64,000 bases of DNA from Streptomyces sp. NRRL WC-3618. GTDB lineage: Bacteria > Actinomycetota > Actinomycetes > Streptomycetales > Streptomycetaceae. The stretch covers positions 49,085 through 113,084 of the forward strand of contig NZ_LGDW01000455.1 in assembly GCF_001280005.1 (NCBI RefSeq). The letters are read 5' to 3'. The notes beneath the pieces were generated by a model that ran no database searches, was not told the origin of the DNA, and saw only the letters and a program-made list of their open reading frames with translations. Positions 51,457-60,513 of this stretch are shown one piece after another. How positions within the stretch are numbered: position 1 is the stretch's first letter; each line of letters opens with the position of its first letter. A program made the translations under genes and the position numbers.

Positions 51457-52944
51457 ATGACCTCTCCGCTCAACACCCCGGCGGCCGACGGCCGTTGGAC
51501 TCCCCGACTGTGGGGCACCCTGCTGGTGCTCTGCGCCGCCATGTTCCTGGACGCACTCGACGTGTCGATGGTCGGTGTCGCACTGCCGTCCATCGGTTCC
51601 GACCTCGACCTCTCCACCTCGACGCTGCAATGGATCGTCAGCGGCTACATCCTGGGATACGGCGGACTCCTGCTCCTCGGCAGCAGGACCGCCGATCTCC
51701 TCGGCCGCCGCCAGGTGTTCCTCGTGGCGCTCGGCGTCTTCGCGCTCGCCTCGCTGCTCGGGGGACTCGTCGACTCGGGCCCGCTGCTGATCGCCAGCCG
51801 CTTCGTCAAGGGGCTCAGCGCCGCCTTCACCGCCCCGGCAGGCCTGTCCATCATCACCACGACGTTCGCGGAGGGCCCGCTGCGCAACAGGGCCCTGTCC
51901 ATCTACACCACCTGCGCGGCCACCGGTTTCTCGATGGGCCTGGTGCTCTCCGGCCTGCTCACTGAGGCGAGTTGGCGCCTGACGATGCTGCTGCCGGCCC
52001 CGGTCGCCGTCCTCGCCCTGGTCGCGGGCCTGAAGCTGCTGCCGCGCAGCGAACGCGAGAAGGACCACAACGGCTACGACATCCCCGGCGCGATTCTCGG
52101 CACCGCCTCGATGCTGCTGCTGGTCTTCACCGTCGTACAGGCCCCGGAAGCCGGCTGGGCATCGGCCCGCACACTGCTGTCCTTCCTCGCGGTGGCCGCC
52201 CTGCTGACCGTCTTCGCCGGTGTCGAGCGGCGCTCCGCCGGGCCACTCGTCCGGCTCGGGGTGCTGCGCTCCGGCAACCAGATCCGCGCCCAGCTCGGCG
52301 CGCTGACCCTCTTCGGCTCGTACGTCGGGTTCCAGTTCCTGGTGACCATCTACATGCAGTCGCTGCTCGGCTGGTCGGCGCTGCACACCGCGCTCGCCTT
52401 CCTTCCCGCCGGTGCGGTCGTCGCGCTGTCCGCGACGAAGATGGGCGCGATCGTCGACCGGTTCGGCACCCAGCGGCTGATCGTGGCGGGCTTCGCCCTG
52501 ATGATCACCGGGTACGCCCTGTTCCTGCGCGTCAGCCTCGACCCGAGCTTCGTCACCCTCATCCTGCCGTCGATGCTGCTGATCGGCGGGGCCTTCGCGC
52601 TGATCTTCCCCTCGTTGAACATCCAGGCCACCAGCGGCGTCGACGACCACGAACAGGGCATGGTCTCCGGCCTGTTGAACACCTCGGTCCAGGTGGGCGG
52701 CGCGATCTTCCTGGCCGTCGTGACGGCGGTCGTCACCGCCGGCACCCCCGCCAGTCCCTCACCGCAGGCCGTCCTCGACGCCTACCGGCCAGGACTGATC
52801 GTGGCGACGGGTATCGCCCTCGTCGGCCTGCTCGTCTCGCTCCCCGGCCTGCGCACCCGGCGTCCGCGTCAGTCCGTCGTCGTCGCCAAGTCCCTTGGAC
52901 GGCAGGAGGAGACGGTGACGGAACCGTTGTCGGCCCGCGACTGA
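51457..52944 (+). CDS. MFS drug:H+ antiporter, DHA2 (EmrB/QacA) family
   Basis: The protein has 495 residues with about 14 membrane helices. Motif C-like LPSIGSDLDLSTSTLQWIVS and motif A LLLGSRTADLLGRRQVF are present; SYILGYG and the antiporter motif in helix 5 (STTCAATGFSMG-like TTCAATGFSMGLVLSG) support drug efflux. Substrates are unknown. ATG 51457 lies just after two MarR-type operator candidates. Most likely single-gene unit, ended by a GCCCGGCCGGG hairpin. The MarR protein encoded 37 kb away is the best regulator candidate. Confidence 0.94.
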   Translation: MTSPLNTPAADGRWTPRLWGTLLVLCAAMFLDALDVSMVGVALPSIGSDLDLSTSTLQWIVSGYILGYGGLLLLGSRTADLLGRRQVFLVALGVFALASLLGGLVDSGPLLIASRFVKGLSAAFTAPAGLSIITTTFAEGPLRNRALSIYTTCAATGFSMGLVLSGLLTEASWRLTMLLPAPVAVLALVAGLKLLPRSEREKDHNGYDIPGAILGTASMLLLVFTVVQAPEAGWASARTLLSFLAVAALLTVFAGVERRSAGPLVRLGVLRSGNQIRAQLGALTLFGSYVGFQFLVTIYMQSLLGWSALHTALAFLPAGAVVALSATKMGAIVDRFGTQRLIVAGFALMITGYALFLRVSLDPSFVTLILPSMLLIGGAFALIFPSLNIQATSGVDDHEQGMVSGLLNTSVQVGGAIFLAVVTAVVTAGTPASPSPQAVLDAYRPGLIVATGIALVGLLVSLPGLRTRRPRQSVVVAKSLGRQEETVTEPLSARD

Positions 52945-52963
52945 AAAGGCTGTCAGCGTCCGT

Positions 52964-52993
52964 GCCCGGCCGGGGTTGCTTGCCCGGCCGGGC
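52964..52993 (+). terminator. Hairpin terminator after the exporter
   Basis: GCCCGGCCGGG (52964-52974) and its complement (52983-52993) form an 11-bp stem with an 8-base loop, 20 bases after the stop. Confidence 0.8.
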
Positions 52994-53015
52994 GCCCGCC
53001 TGTTTGACTTTGCGG

Positions 53016-53339
53016 ATGGACGACCACGGGGGACGCATAGGGCAGGGCCGCACGCGGGACACCCAGGCGCGGCGGGACGCGGTCACCGTGGAGATCGGAT
53101 ACGCCCTGTGCAGTGCCGCGTTCCTGGCCGCCCTGGTCTTCGGGGTGGTCGCCGGGCCCGCATGGGTCTTCGCGCTGTCGGACGGCGCGAAGACCACGCT
53201 CGTCGCCTCGGGGGCAACGCTGGGCGCCGTGCTGTTCACGGTGCGCGTGGTGAGCGTGCTGGGCCGCTTCACCCGCGAGCACGACGGCAAGGGCGACGCT
53301 CAGCCGAGCCAGCCCGGCCGTACCAACCCCGACTCGTAG
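53016..53339 (+). CDS. DUF6332-like small membrane protein
   Basis: The protein has 107 residues. A charged N-terminus (RDTQARRDAVTVEIGYAL) leads into two helices (about 29-50 and 60-80) and a basic, Lys/Gln-rich tail. This matches the DUF6332 type seen in Streptomyces. Function unknown. The last 40 bases overlap the convergent response-regulator gene. ATG 53016 lacks a ribosome-binding site. Confidence 0.75.
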   Translation: MDDHGGRIGQGRTRDTQARRDAVTVEIGYALCSAAFLAALVFGVVAGPAWVFALSDGAKTTLVASGATLGAVLFTVRVVSVLGRFTREHDGKGDAQPSQPGRTNPDS

Positions 53340-53965
53340 GCCAGTACGACCAGTTGGGCCCTGTCGCGGACGCCCAGCTTCACCATCGTGCGGCTCACAT
53401 GGGTCTTCGCGGTGAGCGGGCTGACGACCAGACGCCGGGCGATCTCCTCGTTGGACAGGCCGATCCCGACGAGGGCCATCACCTCACGTTCCCGCTCGGT
53501 GAGCGCGGCGAGGGTGTCGGCGACGGCCGGTTCCTTCGAGCGGGCGGCGAACTCGCCGATGAGGCGTCGGGTGACTCCCGGTGAGAGCAGCGCGTCACCC
53601 GCGACCACCGCCCTTACGGCGCGCAGGAGTTCGTCCGGCTCGGTGTCCTTCACCAGAAAGCCGGAGGCTCCGCTGCGGATCGCCTCGAAGACGTACTCGT
53701 CGAGTTCGAACGTGGTCAGCATGACCACCCTGACCTCGCCCAGCGCCGCGTCGCCGGTGATCCGGCGAGTGGCGGCCAGCCCGTCCAGCACCGGCATCCG
53801 GATATCCATCAGGACGACATCGGGGCGCAGTTCGCGTACGCGGCGCAGCGCGTCCTCCCCGTCGGCGGCCTCCCCGGCCACCTCGATGTCCGGCTGCGCG
53901 TCGAGCAGCGCCCTGAACCCCGCGCGGACCAACGACTGGTCGTCGGCGAGCAGTACACGGATCAC
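53300..53965 (-). CDS. LuxR-type two-component response regulator
   Basis: The protein has 221 residues. The receiver has acidic residues DD (7-8 of VIRVLLADDQ) and the phosphoacceptor Asp54 in VLMDIRMPVLDG, with Thr and Lys in MLTTFELD and LVKDTEP. The C-terminal LuxR helix-turn-helix is LTEREREVMALVGIGLSNEE through IARRLVVSPLTAKTHVSRTM. GTG 53965 overlaps the kinase stop (GTGA). It is the likely binder of the palindrome that precedes the kinase gene and the SHOCT/ABC operon. Confidence 0.94.
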   Translation of the reverse strand: MIRVLLADDQSLVRAGFRALLDAQPDIEVAGEAADGEDALRRVRELRPDVVLMDIRMPVLDGLAATRRITGDAALGEVRVVMLTTFELDEYVFEAIRSGASGFLVKDTEPDELLRAVRAVVAGDALLSPGVTRRLIGEFAARSKEPAVADTLAALTEREREVMALVGIGLSNEEIARRLVVSPLTAKTHVSRTMVKLGVRDRAQLVVLAYESGLVRPGWLG

Positions 53966-55176
53966 CGGTCCTCCTTGACTGTGAGCGGCAGCACGGCCAG
54001 CACCCGGAAACCGCCGTCCGCGCGCGGGCCCGCCTCGATCGTGCCACCGAGGGCGGCGGCCCGCTCCCGCATCCCGGCCAGCCCGTTCCCGCTGCCACCC
54101 GCGTCGGCGCCCGTCGCGGGCCCGTCGTCGTCGACGCACAGCCGCAGAGCGCCGTCCGCTTCATCGGCATCGACCCGCACACGCGCGCGGCGCGAACCGG
54201 AGTGCCGTACGACATTGGTGAGCGCCTCCTGGACGATCCGGAAGGCCGCCAGATCGGCGCCCGGCGCCAACTTCGGGACCGCGCCCCGCACCTCGACGCT
54301 CAGACCCGCCCCGGCCGCCTGCTCCACCAGCTCGGGCAGCCGGTCAAGACCCGGCGCCGGAGCGCGCGGCGCGTCCCCCGGCGTACGCAGCGTGTCGAGC
54401 ACCTGGCGCACCTCGCCGAGCGCCTCCTTGCTGGCCGCCTTGATGGTGGTGAGCGCGGTGCGGGCCTGCTCGGGGTCGGAGTCGAGCAGCGCGAGTCCGA
54501 CCCCGGCCTGCACGTTGATGACCGAAATACTGTGCGCGAGTACGTCGTGCAGCTCCCGCGCGATCCGCAGCCGCTCCTCGTCGGCGCGCCGCCGCGCGGC
54601 CAGGGCTCGCTCGGCGCGCTCCCGGTCCCACTGCTCCCGCCGCACCCGGACCAGTTCGGCGACCGCCACGATGGCCGCCACCCAGGCGGTGACGACGATC
54701 TCCTGCCCCCAGGAGGCGGCCTCGTCCCCTGACGGCGGCAGCCACCGGTACAGCCAGTGCCCGATCAGCACATGCCCCGCCCAGAGCGTCCCGACGGCCG
54801 CCCAGGCCGCCTTCCGGTGCCCGGCGGCGACAGCGCTGAAGCAGCCCAGGGCCACGGTCAGGAAGACCGGCCCGTACGGGTATCCGGCGCCGAGATAGAC
54901 CATGGCGGCCGTGGCGGTGCCGAAGACGACGAGCACCGGGTACCGCTTCCGCCACAGCAGCAGTCCCGAACCGGCGACGAGCAGGAGACGCGCGAAGAGG
55001 TCCAGGTGGGCGCGGTCACCCCCTTGTCGGTCGGCGGCGAACTGCGAGCCGGCCAGCACGAAGACGGTCAGCACAGCGGTGGAACGCCAGGGCCACCGGC
55101 CGGCGCCCCGGTCCACACCGTCCCGCCGTCCCCACCACGGAGGCGGGCCTCCCCCGCTTACGCGCTGCTCGTCCAT
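53962..55176 (-). CDS. Sensor histidine kinase, HisKA_3 (NarL/DesK) type
   Basis: The protein has 404 residues. Four or five helices (about 33-175), then the dimerisation/phosphoacceptor segment with His210 in RIARELHDVLAHSISVIN, and a GHKL ATPase domain with EALTNVVRHSGSRRA (N-box) and GNGLAGMRERAAALGG (G-box). No extracellular sensor domain, so it may sense membrane stress. First gene in the kinase-regulator operon; a perfect palindrome lies 58 bp upstream. Confidence 0.94.
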   Translation of the reverse strand: MDEQRVSGGGPPPWWGRRDGVDRGAGRWPWRSTAVLTVFVLAGSQFAADRQGGDRAHLDLFARLLLVAGSGLLLWRKRYPVLVVFGTATAAMVYLGAGYPYGPVFLTVALGCFSAVAAGHRKAAWAAVGTLWAGHVLIGHWLYRWLPPSGDEAASWGQEIVVTAWVAAIVAVAELVRVRREQWDRERAERALAARRRADEERLRIARELHDVLAHSISVINVQAGVGLALLDSDPEQARTALTTIKAASKEALGEVRQVLDTLRTPGDAPRAPAPGLDRLPELVEQAAGAGLSVEVRGAVPKLAPGADLAAFRIVQEALTNVVRHSGSRRARVRVDADEADGALRLCVDDDGPATGADAGGSGNGLAGMRERAAALGGTIEAGPRADGGFRVLAVLPLTVKEDR

Positions 55177-55233
55177 GCCGCCACGCTAGACGGCACCGCC
55201 CGGCGACGGCGTCCGCCGGGCGAGGTGATCACC

Positions 55234-55253
55234 CGTACTCCCCGGGGAGTACG
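55234..55253. promoter_or_regulatory. Perfect 20-bp palindrome before the two-component operon
   Basis: CGTACTCCCCGGGGAGTACG is an exact inverted repeat 58 bp upstream of the kinase ATG. A close copy precedes the SHOCT/ABC operon (38793-38812). Confidence 0.75.
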
Positions 55254-55285
55254 AGGCCGGGGCCGCCCCTCTCCTACCCCTTCTC

Positions 55286-55993
55286 CTACTTCTTCTCCTT
55301 CTCCGGAAACACCAGCCCCACCTCATGGGCGATCCGGGTCACGGCGTACCGGAAGAACGTCTCCCGGTCCTCCACCATCCTGTTGAACTGGCCGAACAGC
55401 TCGAACCCGATCAGCCCGTACATCTGGGCCCAGCCCGCGACGAGCGCCACCGCCACCTCCGGCGGCAGGTCGGGGGCTAGGTCGGCGCCCAACCGGTCGG
55501 CCTCGGGCCGCAGTTCGGCGGGGATGGGGGTCCGCGCCACGCCGACGCGCCGGTGGGCGTCGCGCACGATGCCGATCAGCAGCAGGCCGACCCGCGCGGC
55601 GGCCGGCACGGTCGTGTCGGGCGCCTTGTAGCCGGGTACCGGCGAGCCGTGGATCAGCGTGTACTCGTGGGGATGGGCGAGCGCCCAGCCGCGCACCGCC
55701 TCGCACACGGTGACCCAGCGCCGTAGCGAACCGGTGTCCGCGACGGCGGCGTGGGCGGTCTCGGCGGCCTGGCCCACCGAGTCGTAGGCGTCGATGATGA
55801 GAGCGGTCAGCAGGTCGTCACGGCTGGGGAAGTAGCGGTACAGCGCGGAGGAGACCATGCCCAACTCGCGGGCGACGGCCCGCAGTGAGAGTTTGGCGGC
55901 GCCCTCCGCCGCGAGCTGTCTGCGCGCCTCGTCCTTGATCGACGAGGTGACTTCGATCCGGGCGCGGGCGCGGGCTCCTTGTGTGCTGCTCAT
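55286..55993 (-). CDS. TetR-family regulator
   Basis: The protein has 235 residues. N-terminal helix-turn-helix (about 14-60: LSLRAVARELGMVSSALYRY FP) precedes a WHG/TetR_C-like ligand domain with the recurrent HPHEYTLIHGSPVPGY segment. Divergent from the deazaflavin-type oxidoreductase; the 183-bp gap contains two GAGAGC-type inverted repeats, the likely operators. ATG 55993. The inducer is unknown; related regulators control redox or detoxification genes. Confidence 0.93.
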   Translation of the reverse strand: MSSTQGARARARIEVTSSIKDEARRQLAAEGAAKLSLRAVARELGMVSSALYRYFPSRDDLLTALIIDAYDSVGQAAETAHAAVADTGSLRRWVTVCEAVRGWALAHPHEYTLIHGSPVPGYKAPDTTVPAAARVGLLLIGIVRDAHRRVGVARTPIPAELRPEADRLGADLAPDLPPEVAVALVAGWAQMYGLIGFELFGQFNRMVEDRETFFRYAVTRIAHEVGLVFPEKEKK

Positions 55994-56053
55994 GGTTCGA
56001 GTGTGCCACGCCTTCAGATCAGTGCACACAAACGAGAGCGCCGAACTAAAAAG

Positions 56054-56122
56054 AGAGCAGCGCTCTTGCTTTGGAGCACCTATCTCAGGCAGACTCTTCA
56101 CAAGCGAGAGCGGTGCTCTCGC
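56054..56122. promoter_or_regulatory. Two TetR operator candidates
   Basis: AGAGC-AGC-GCTCT (56054-56066) and GCGAGAGC-GGT-GCTCTCGC (56104-56122) share the core GAGC-N3-GCTC and lie between the divergent TetR and oxidoreductase genes, 50 bp centre to centre. Confidence 0.7.
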
Positions 56123-56176
56123 AAGCATCATCCTCGCGCTCTCCGATGCTCGAACCCCGAACCCCAGGAGGACACC

Positions 56177-56632
56177 ATGACGTCACCGTCAGCCCACTAC
56201 ATGAAGCCCAAGGCGTTCGACAAGGTCATGAACGGATTCATCGGCTGGCTCGCCCGGCACGGCGTGAGCGTCATGGGCACCGCCGAGCTCTCCGTGCTCG
56301 GCCGCAAGAGCGGCGAATGGCGCCAGGTGCCCGTCAACCCGCTGCCCTACGAGGGCGGTCCGTACCTCGTCTCGGCGCGCGGCCACTCCGAATGGGTGCG
56401 GAACATGCGCGCCGCCGGCGGCGGCCGGCTCAAGGTCGGCCGCCGGGTACAGGAGTTCACCGCCGTCGAGCTCCCGGACGCGGAGAAGCCGGTCGTGCTG
56501 CGCACCTACCTCAAGAAGTGGGGCTGGGAGGTCGGTCGCTTCTTCGGCGACGTCGACGTGAACTCGACCGACGCGGAACTGCTCGCCGCCGCGCCCAAGC
56601 ACCCCGTCTTCCGGATCACCGTCAAGCCGTGA
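56177..56632 (+). CDS. Deazaflavin (F420)-type nitroreductase-family oxidoreductase
   Basis: The protein has 151 residues, the split-beta-barrel FDOR/DDN family. Markers are TAELSVLGRKSGEWRQVPVN, YLVSARGHSEWVRNMRAAGG and the phosphate-binding Lys/Arg pairs nearby. Such enzymes reduce quinones or xenobiotics using F420H2. ATG 56177 has AGGAGG 5 bases upstream. Probably repressed by the divergent TetR. Cofactor choice is a family inference. Confidence 0.9.
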   Translation: MTSPSAHYMKPKAFDKVMNGFIGWLARHGVSVMGTAELSVLGRKSGEWRQVPVNPLPYEGGPYLVSARGHSEWVRNMRAAGGGRLKVGRRVQEFTAVELPDAEKPVVLRTYLKKWGWEVGRFFGDVDVNSTDAELLAAAPKHPVFRITVKP

Positions 56633-56657
56633 ACTCCCCTGGGGCCCGCGCCGCGTC

Positions 56658-57902
56658 TCAGGGCCTGTCGAGCGCGGTCAGGGCGCGCCCGGCCATGGGG
56701 TGGGAGCGGACCAGCTCGCCCAGTGAGGTGGAGCCTCGGGTGATGTCCCGGAAGGCGTTCCAGGCGGGGCGGAACCCGGTCAGGACGGCATGGAACATAC
56801 CGGGGCGCCGCTCGAACGCCTTCAGCATGCTCCGGCCGACGGCCATCTCGACGCCGAGCCCCGCCTTGATCGCGAACGCGTAGTTCAGGGCCTGACGGCG
56901 CGTGTCCACGGCGTCGTGCGCCTCCGCGATCCGTACGGCCCACTCCCCCGCTAGCCGCCCCGAGCGCAACGCGAACGAGATGCCCTCGCGGGTCCACGGC
57001 TCCAGCAGGCCCGCCGCGTCACCGCAGACCAGCACCCGGCCACGGGAGAGCGGCGAGTCGTCGGCGCGACAGCGCGTCAGATGGCCGGAGGAGATGCTCG
57101 GCTCGAAGCCGGCCAGCCCCAGCCGGGCGATGAAGTCCTCGAGGTACCGCTTGGTGGCCGCGCCCTCACCGCGCGCGGAGATCACGCCCACCGTCAGCAC
57201 GTCACCCTTGGGGAACACCCAGCCGTAACTGCCGGGCATCGGGCCCCAGTCGATGAGCACCCGCCCCTGCCAGTCCTCGGCGACGGTCTGCGGCACCGGG
57301 ATCTCCGCCTCCAGGCCCAGATCCACCTGGTCGAGTTTCACTCCGACGTGTGCTCCTATGCGGCTGGCACTGCCGTCCGCGCCCACGACCGCGCGGGCCA
57401 GCACCGTCTCACCGCCCTGCATGACCACGGCGACCGTCCGCCGGTCCGGTACCGCCGAGCCGTGCTGCTCGACCCGCGACACCGTGACGCCCGTACGCAG
57501 CTCGGCGCCCGCCTTCTGGGCGTGCTCGACGAGCTGCTGGTCGAACTCCGGCCGGTTGATCAGGCCGAACAGCATCTGCTTGGAGCGACGGGTGCGGGTG
57601 AAGCGGCCGTTGTGGGAGAACGTGACCGCGTGCACCCGGTCCTGGAAGGGAAGTTCGAAACCGGGCGGCAGGGAGTCCCGGGAGGGGCCGATGATCCCGC
57701 CGCCACATGTCTTGTAGCGCGGCAGTTCCGCCTTCTCCAGCAACAGCACACTGCGGCCGGCGACCGCCGCCGCATAGGCGGCCGAGGCGCCCGCCGGTCC
57801 CGCGCCCACCACGACGACGTCCCACACCTGCGCCACGTCGTCCGCCGAAGAGTTCTCGCTGCTCACGATGGTCTGCTGCTCCTGGTCATCCGCCTGCCGC
57901 AC
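56658..57902 (-). CDS. Geranylgeranyl reductase-family FAD oxidoreductase
   Basis: The protein has 414 residues. Dinucleotide-binding VVVVGAGPAGASAAYAAA near the start, YKTCGGGIIGP for substrate/FAD contacts and VCGDAAGLLEPWTREGISFA near residue 300 are characteristic. These enzymes hydrogenate polyprenyl chains, e.g. of menaquinone or lipid carriers. GTG 57902 is given; GTG 57866 would start at a conserved-looking SSENSSADD. It diverges from the M20 dipeptidase (98 bp). Confidence 0.9.
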   Translation of the reverse strand: MRQADDQEQQTIVSSENSSADDVAQVWDVVVVGAGPAGASAAYAAAVAGRSVLLLEKAELPRYKTCGGGIIGPSRDSLPPGFELPFQDRVHAVTFSHNGRFTRTRRSKQMLFGLINRPEFDQQLVEHAQKAGAELRTGVTVSRVEQHGSAVPDRRTVAVVMQGGETVLARAVVGADGSASRIGAHVGVKLDQVDLGLEAEIPVPQTVAEDWQGRVLIDWGPMPGSYGWVFPKGDVLTVGVISARGEGAATKRYLEDFIARLGLAGFEPSISSGHLTRCRADDSPLSRGRVLVCGDAAGLLEPWTREGISFALRSGRLAGEWAVRIAEAHDAVDTRRQALNYAFAIKAGLGVEMAVGRSMLKAFERRPGMFHAVLTGFRPAWNAFRDITRGSTSLGELVRSHPMAGRALTALDRP

Positions 57903-58000
57903 CTGTTCCCCCGCATCCTACGGCGGGCGTCGCCACAGTCCGCTGTGGGAGGATCACAGGACTTGTCCCATACAACGTCGCACCCACAAGGAGCGTGCCC

Positions 58001-59356
58001 ATGTCCTCGAATCCGGTCGCCGAGACCGTCGCCTCACTCATACCGAGGGCACGGGTGGAGCTCACCGAACTGGTGGCGTTCAAGTCGGTGGCGGACTTCG
58101 AGCAGTTCCCGAAGAGCGAGAGCGAGGCCGCCGCGAACTGGATCGCCGACGCGCTGCGCGCCGACGGCTTCCAGGACGTGGCCCTGCTGGACACCCCCGA
58201 CGGCACACAGTCGGTGTACGGCTTCCTGCCCGGCCCCGAGGGCGCGAAGACCGTCCTCCTCTACGCCCACTACGACGTGCAGCCGCCGCTCGACGAGGCC
58301 GGCTGGGTGACCCCGCCGTTCGAGCTGACCGAGCGGGACGGCCGCTGGTACGGGCGTGGCGCCGCCGACTGCAAGGGCGGCCTCATCATGCACCTGCTCG
58401 CGCTGCGGGCCCTCAAGGCGAACGGCGGCGTCCCGGTCAACGTCAAGGTGATCGCCGAGGGTTCGGAGGAAATGGGCACCGGCGGTCTGGAGCAGTACGC
58501 CGAGGCGCATCCGGAGCTGCTCGCCGCGGACACGATCGTCATCGGCGACACGGGCAACTTCCGGGTCGGTCTGCCGACGGTCACCTCGACGCTGCGCGGC
58601 ATGACCATGCTGCGCGTCAAGGTCGACACCCTCGAGGGCAACCTCCACTCGGGCCAGTTCGGCGGGGCCGCGCCCGACGCGTTGGGCGCGCTGATCCGCG
58701 TACTCGACTCACTGCGCGCCGAGGACGGTTCGACGACGGTCGACGGGCTCACGGACGACGCGTCGTGGGACGGGCTCGCCTACGACGAGGAGCAGTTCCG
58801 CGCGGACGCCAAGGTGCTCGACGGGGTGGAGCTGATCGGCTCCGGCCCGGTCGCCGACCGGATCTGGGCGCGCCCGGCGGTCACCGTCCTCGGCATCGAC
58901 TGCCCGCCCGTGGTCGGCGCCACCCCGTCCGTGCAGGCGAGCGCACGCGCGCTGGTCAGCCTGCGGGTGCCGCCGGGCGTGGACGCGGCGGCGGCGACGA
59001 AGCTCCTGGAGGCGCATCTGACGGCGCACACCCCGTGGGGCGCGCGGGTGAGCACGGAACAGATCGGTCAGGGCCAGCCGTTCCGCGCCGACACCACGAG
59101 CCCGGCGTACACGGCGATGGCCGAGGCCATGGCGGTCGCCTATCCGGGCCAGGAGATGCAGTACGCGGGCCAGGGCGGCTCGATCCCGCTCTGCAACACG
59201 CTCGCGTCGCTCTACCCGCGGGCCGAGATCCTGCTGATCGGCCTGAGCGAGCCGGAGGCCCAGATCCACGCGGTGAACGAGAGCGTGTCCCCGGAGGAAC
59301 TGGAGCGCCTGTCGGTGACAGAGGCCCTGTTCCTCCGGAACTACGCCGCGTCCTGA
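58001..59356 (+). CDS. M20-family dipeptidase
   Basis: The protein has 451 residues. Metal-site residues: His in LLYAHYDVQP, Asp in GAADCKGGLIMHLLA, catalytic Glu pair in EGSEEMGTGG, Asp in IVIGDTGN and late His in IHAVNESV. A lid/dimerisation domain (about 190-360) is inserted. It hydrolyses dipeptides or related amides in the cytosol. ATG 58001 has AAGGAG 7 bases upstream. Length and motifs match the actinobacterial dipeptidase group. Confidence 0.94.
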   Translation: MSSNPVAETVASLIPRARVELTELVAFKSVADFEQFPKSESEAAANWIADALRADGFQDVALLDTPDGTQSVYGFLPGPEGAKTVLLYAHYDVQPPLDEAGWVTPPFELTERDGRWYGRGAADCKGGLIMHLLALRALKANGGVPVNVKVIAEGSEEMGTGGLEQYAEAHPELLAADTIVIGDTGNFRVGLPTVTSTLRGMTMLRVKVDTLEGNLHSGQFGGAAPDALGALIRVLDSLRAEDGSTTVDGLTDDASWDGLAYDEEQFRADAKVLDGVELIGSGPVADRIWARPAVTVLGIDCPPVVGATPSVQASARALVSLRVPPGVDAAAATKLLEAHLTAHTPWGARVSTEQIGQGQPFRADTTSPAYTAMAEAMAVAYPGQEMQYAGQGGSIPLCNTLASLYPRAEILLIGLSEPEAQIHAVNESVSPEELERLSVTEALFLRNYAAS

Positions 59357-59375
59357 ACCCGCCGGGACACCCGCC

Positions 59376-60431
59376 CTACTCCACCTCGGCCTGTCCCACC
59401 GCCACCCCCGCCTCCAGATAGAGCGCGGCGCCCCGCTCGCGTGCCCGCAGCGCCCCGCGCAGGCGCTCGTAGCGGACGGGAGGCAGCAGGCCGGCGGCCT
59501 CCTCCTCGGTGACGAAGCGCCATTCGCGCAGTTCGGGGCCGGGCAGCAGCAGTTGCCCGGCCTCGGCGCGGTCGAGCCGCCCCCCGTCGAAGAGGAGGCG
59601 CAGCCCGCCGTGGCCGGGCGGTGCGGGCGGCTCCCAGTCGATGACGAGGAGCCGGGGTACGTCGGTGAGGTGGATGCCCGTCTCCTCGGCGACCTCACGC
59701 ATGCCCGCGCGCGCCGGCGCCTCGCCCCGCTCGACGACTCCGCCCGGGAACTCCCAGCCCGCCTTGTAGGTGGGGTCGACGAGCAGGACCCGGTCCTGTT
59801 CGTCGAAGAGCAGGACCCCGGAGGCCACGGTCTCGCCGGTGGGTTCCGGGGTCTGCACGATGTCGCACACGGGCGCGGTCCCGGTGCTGACGGCTTCGGC
59901 GATCCGCACGGCCGTCTCGTACGGGGTGAGGGCGCTGGTGTCGATGGGGTGCGCGTCGGCGGTGAGCCAGGAGGCGAGTGCCGCCCGGTACGGCTCGATC
60001 TGGTCGTACGACCACTGTCGTACGCGTATCTCCGCGTCCGGGAGGTCGGGTGGGACCTCCCGGGTGCCTATTCGTTCACGCAGGATCGTTTCCGCCGGGG
60101 CGAGCAGCACATGCCGGACCGTGATCCGGCGGGCGGCGAGACCGCCGAAGATCTCGTCGCGGTACTCCTGGCGGAGGAGCGTCATGGGCACCACGAGGGT
60201 GCCGCCGAGCTCCGCGAGCATGGCGGCCGCGGTGTCCACGACCAACCGCCGCCAGATCGGCAGATCCTGCAAGTCGCCGACGTCCGCGAGGCGCTTGGGC
60301 GGCAGCAGCTGCGCGAGTGCCCCACCGATGACCTCGGGGTCGAAGAGCGTGCTGTTCGGGATCAGTTCGATCAGTTCGCGTGCGGTGGTGGTCTTTCCCG
60401 CACCGAACGCGCCGTTGACCCAGACGATCAC
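59376..60431 (-). CDS. Fusion of a TmrB-like P-loop kinase and a NUDIX hydrolase
   Basis: The protein has 351 residues. N-terminal P-loop domain (1 to about 180) with Walker A NGAFGAGKTTTA (6-17) and LFDPEVIGGAL, resembling tunicamycin-resistance/AAA_33 nucleoside kinase-like proteins. The NUDIX domain follows (about 200-345) with the complete box GGVVERGEAPARAGM then REVAEETGI. Combined they would phosphorylate one metabolite and hydrolyse another; the actual substrates are unknown. GTG 60431 has GGGGGA 4 bases upstream. Confidence 0.88.
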   Translation of the reverse strand: MIVWVNGAFGAGKTTTARELIELIPNSTLFDPEVIGGALAQLLPPKRLADVGDLQDLPIWRRLVVDTAAAMLAELGGTLVVPMTLLRQEYRDEIFGGLAARRITVRHVLLAPAETILRERIGTREVPPDLPDAEIRVRQWSYDQIEPYRAALASWLTADAHPIDTSALTPYETAVRIAEAVSTGTAPVCDIVQTPEPTGETVASGVLLFDEQDRVLLVDPTYKAGWEFPGGVVERGEAPARAGMREVAEETGIHLTDVPRLLVIDWEPPAPPGHGGLRLLFDGGRLDRAEAGQLLLPGPELREWRFVTEEEAAGLLPPVRYERLRGALRARERGAALYLEAGVAVGQAEVE

Positions 60432-60513
60432 GTTTCCCCCTCTTCTGTTGGACCCCTGAGGCTTGCCCGCTCCACCCTGCCACGGAAACCAGATCCCGTT
60501 GAGGCCGCCGACA

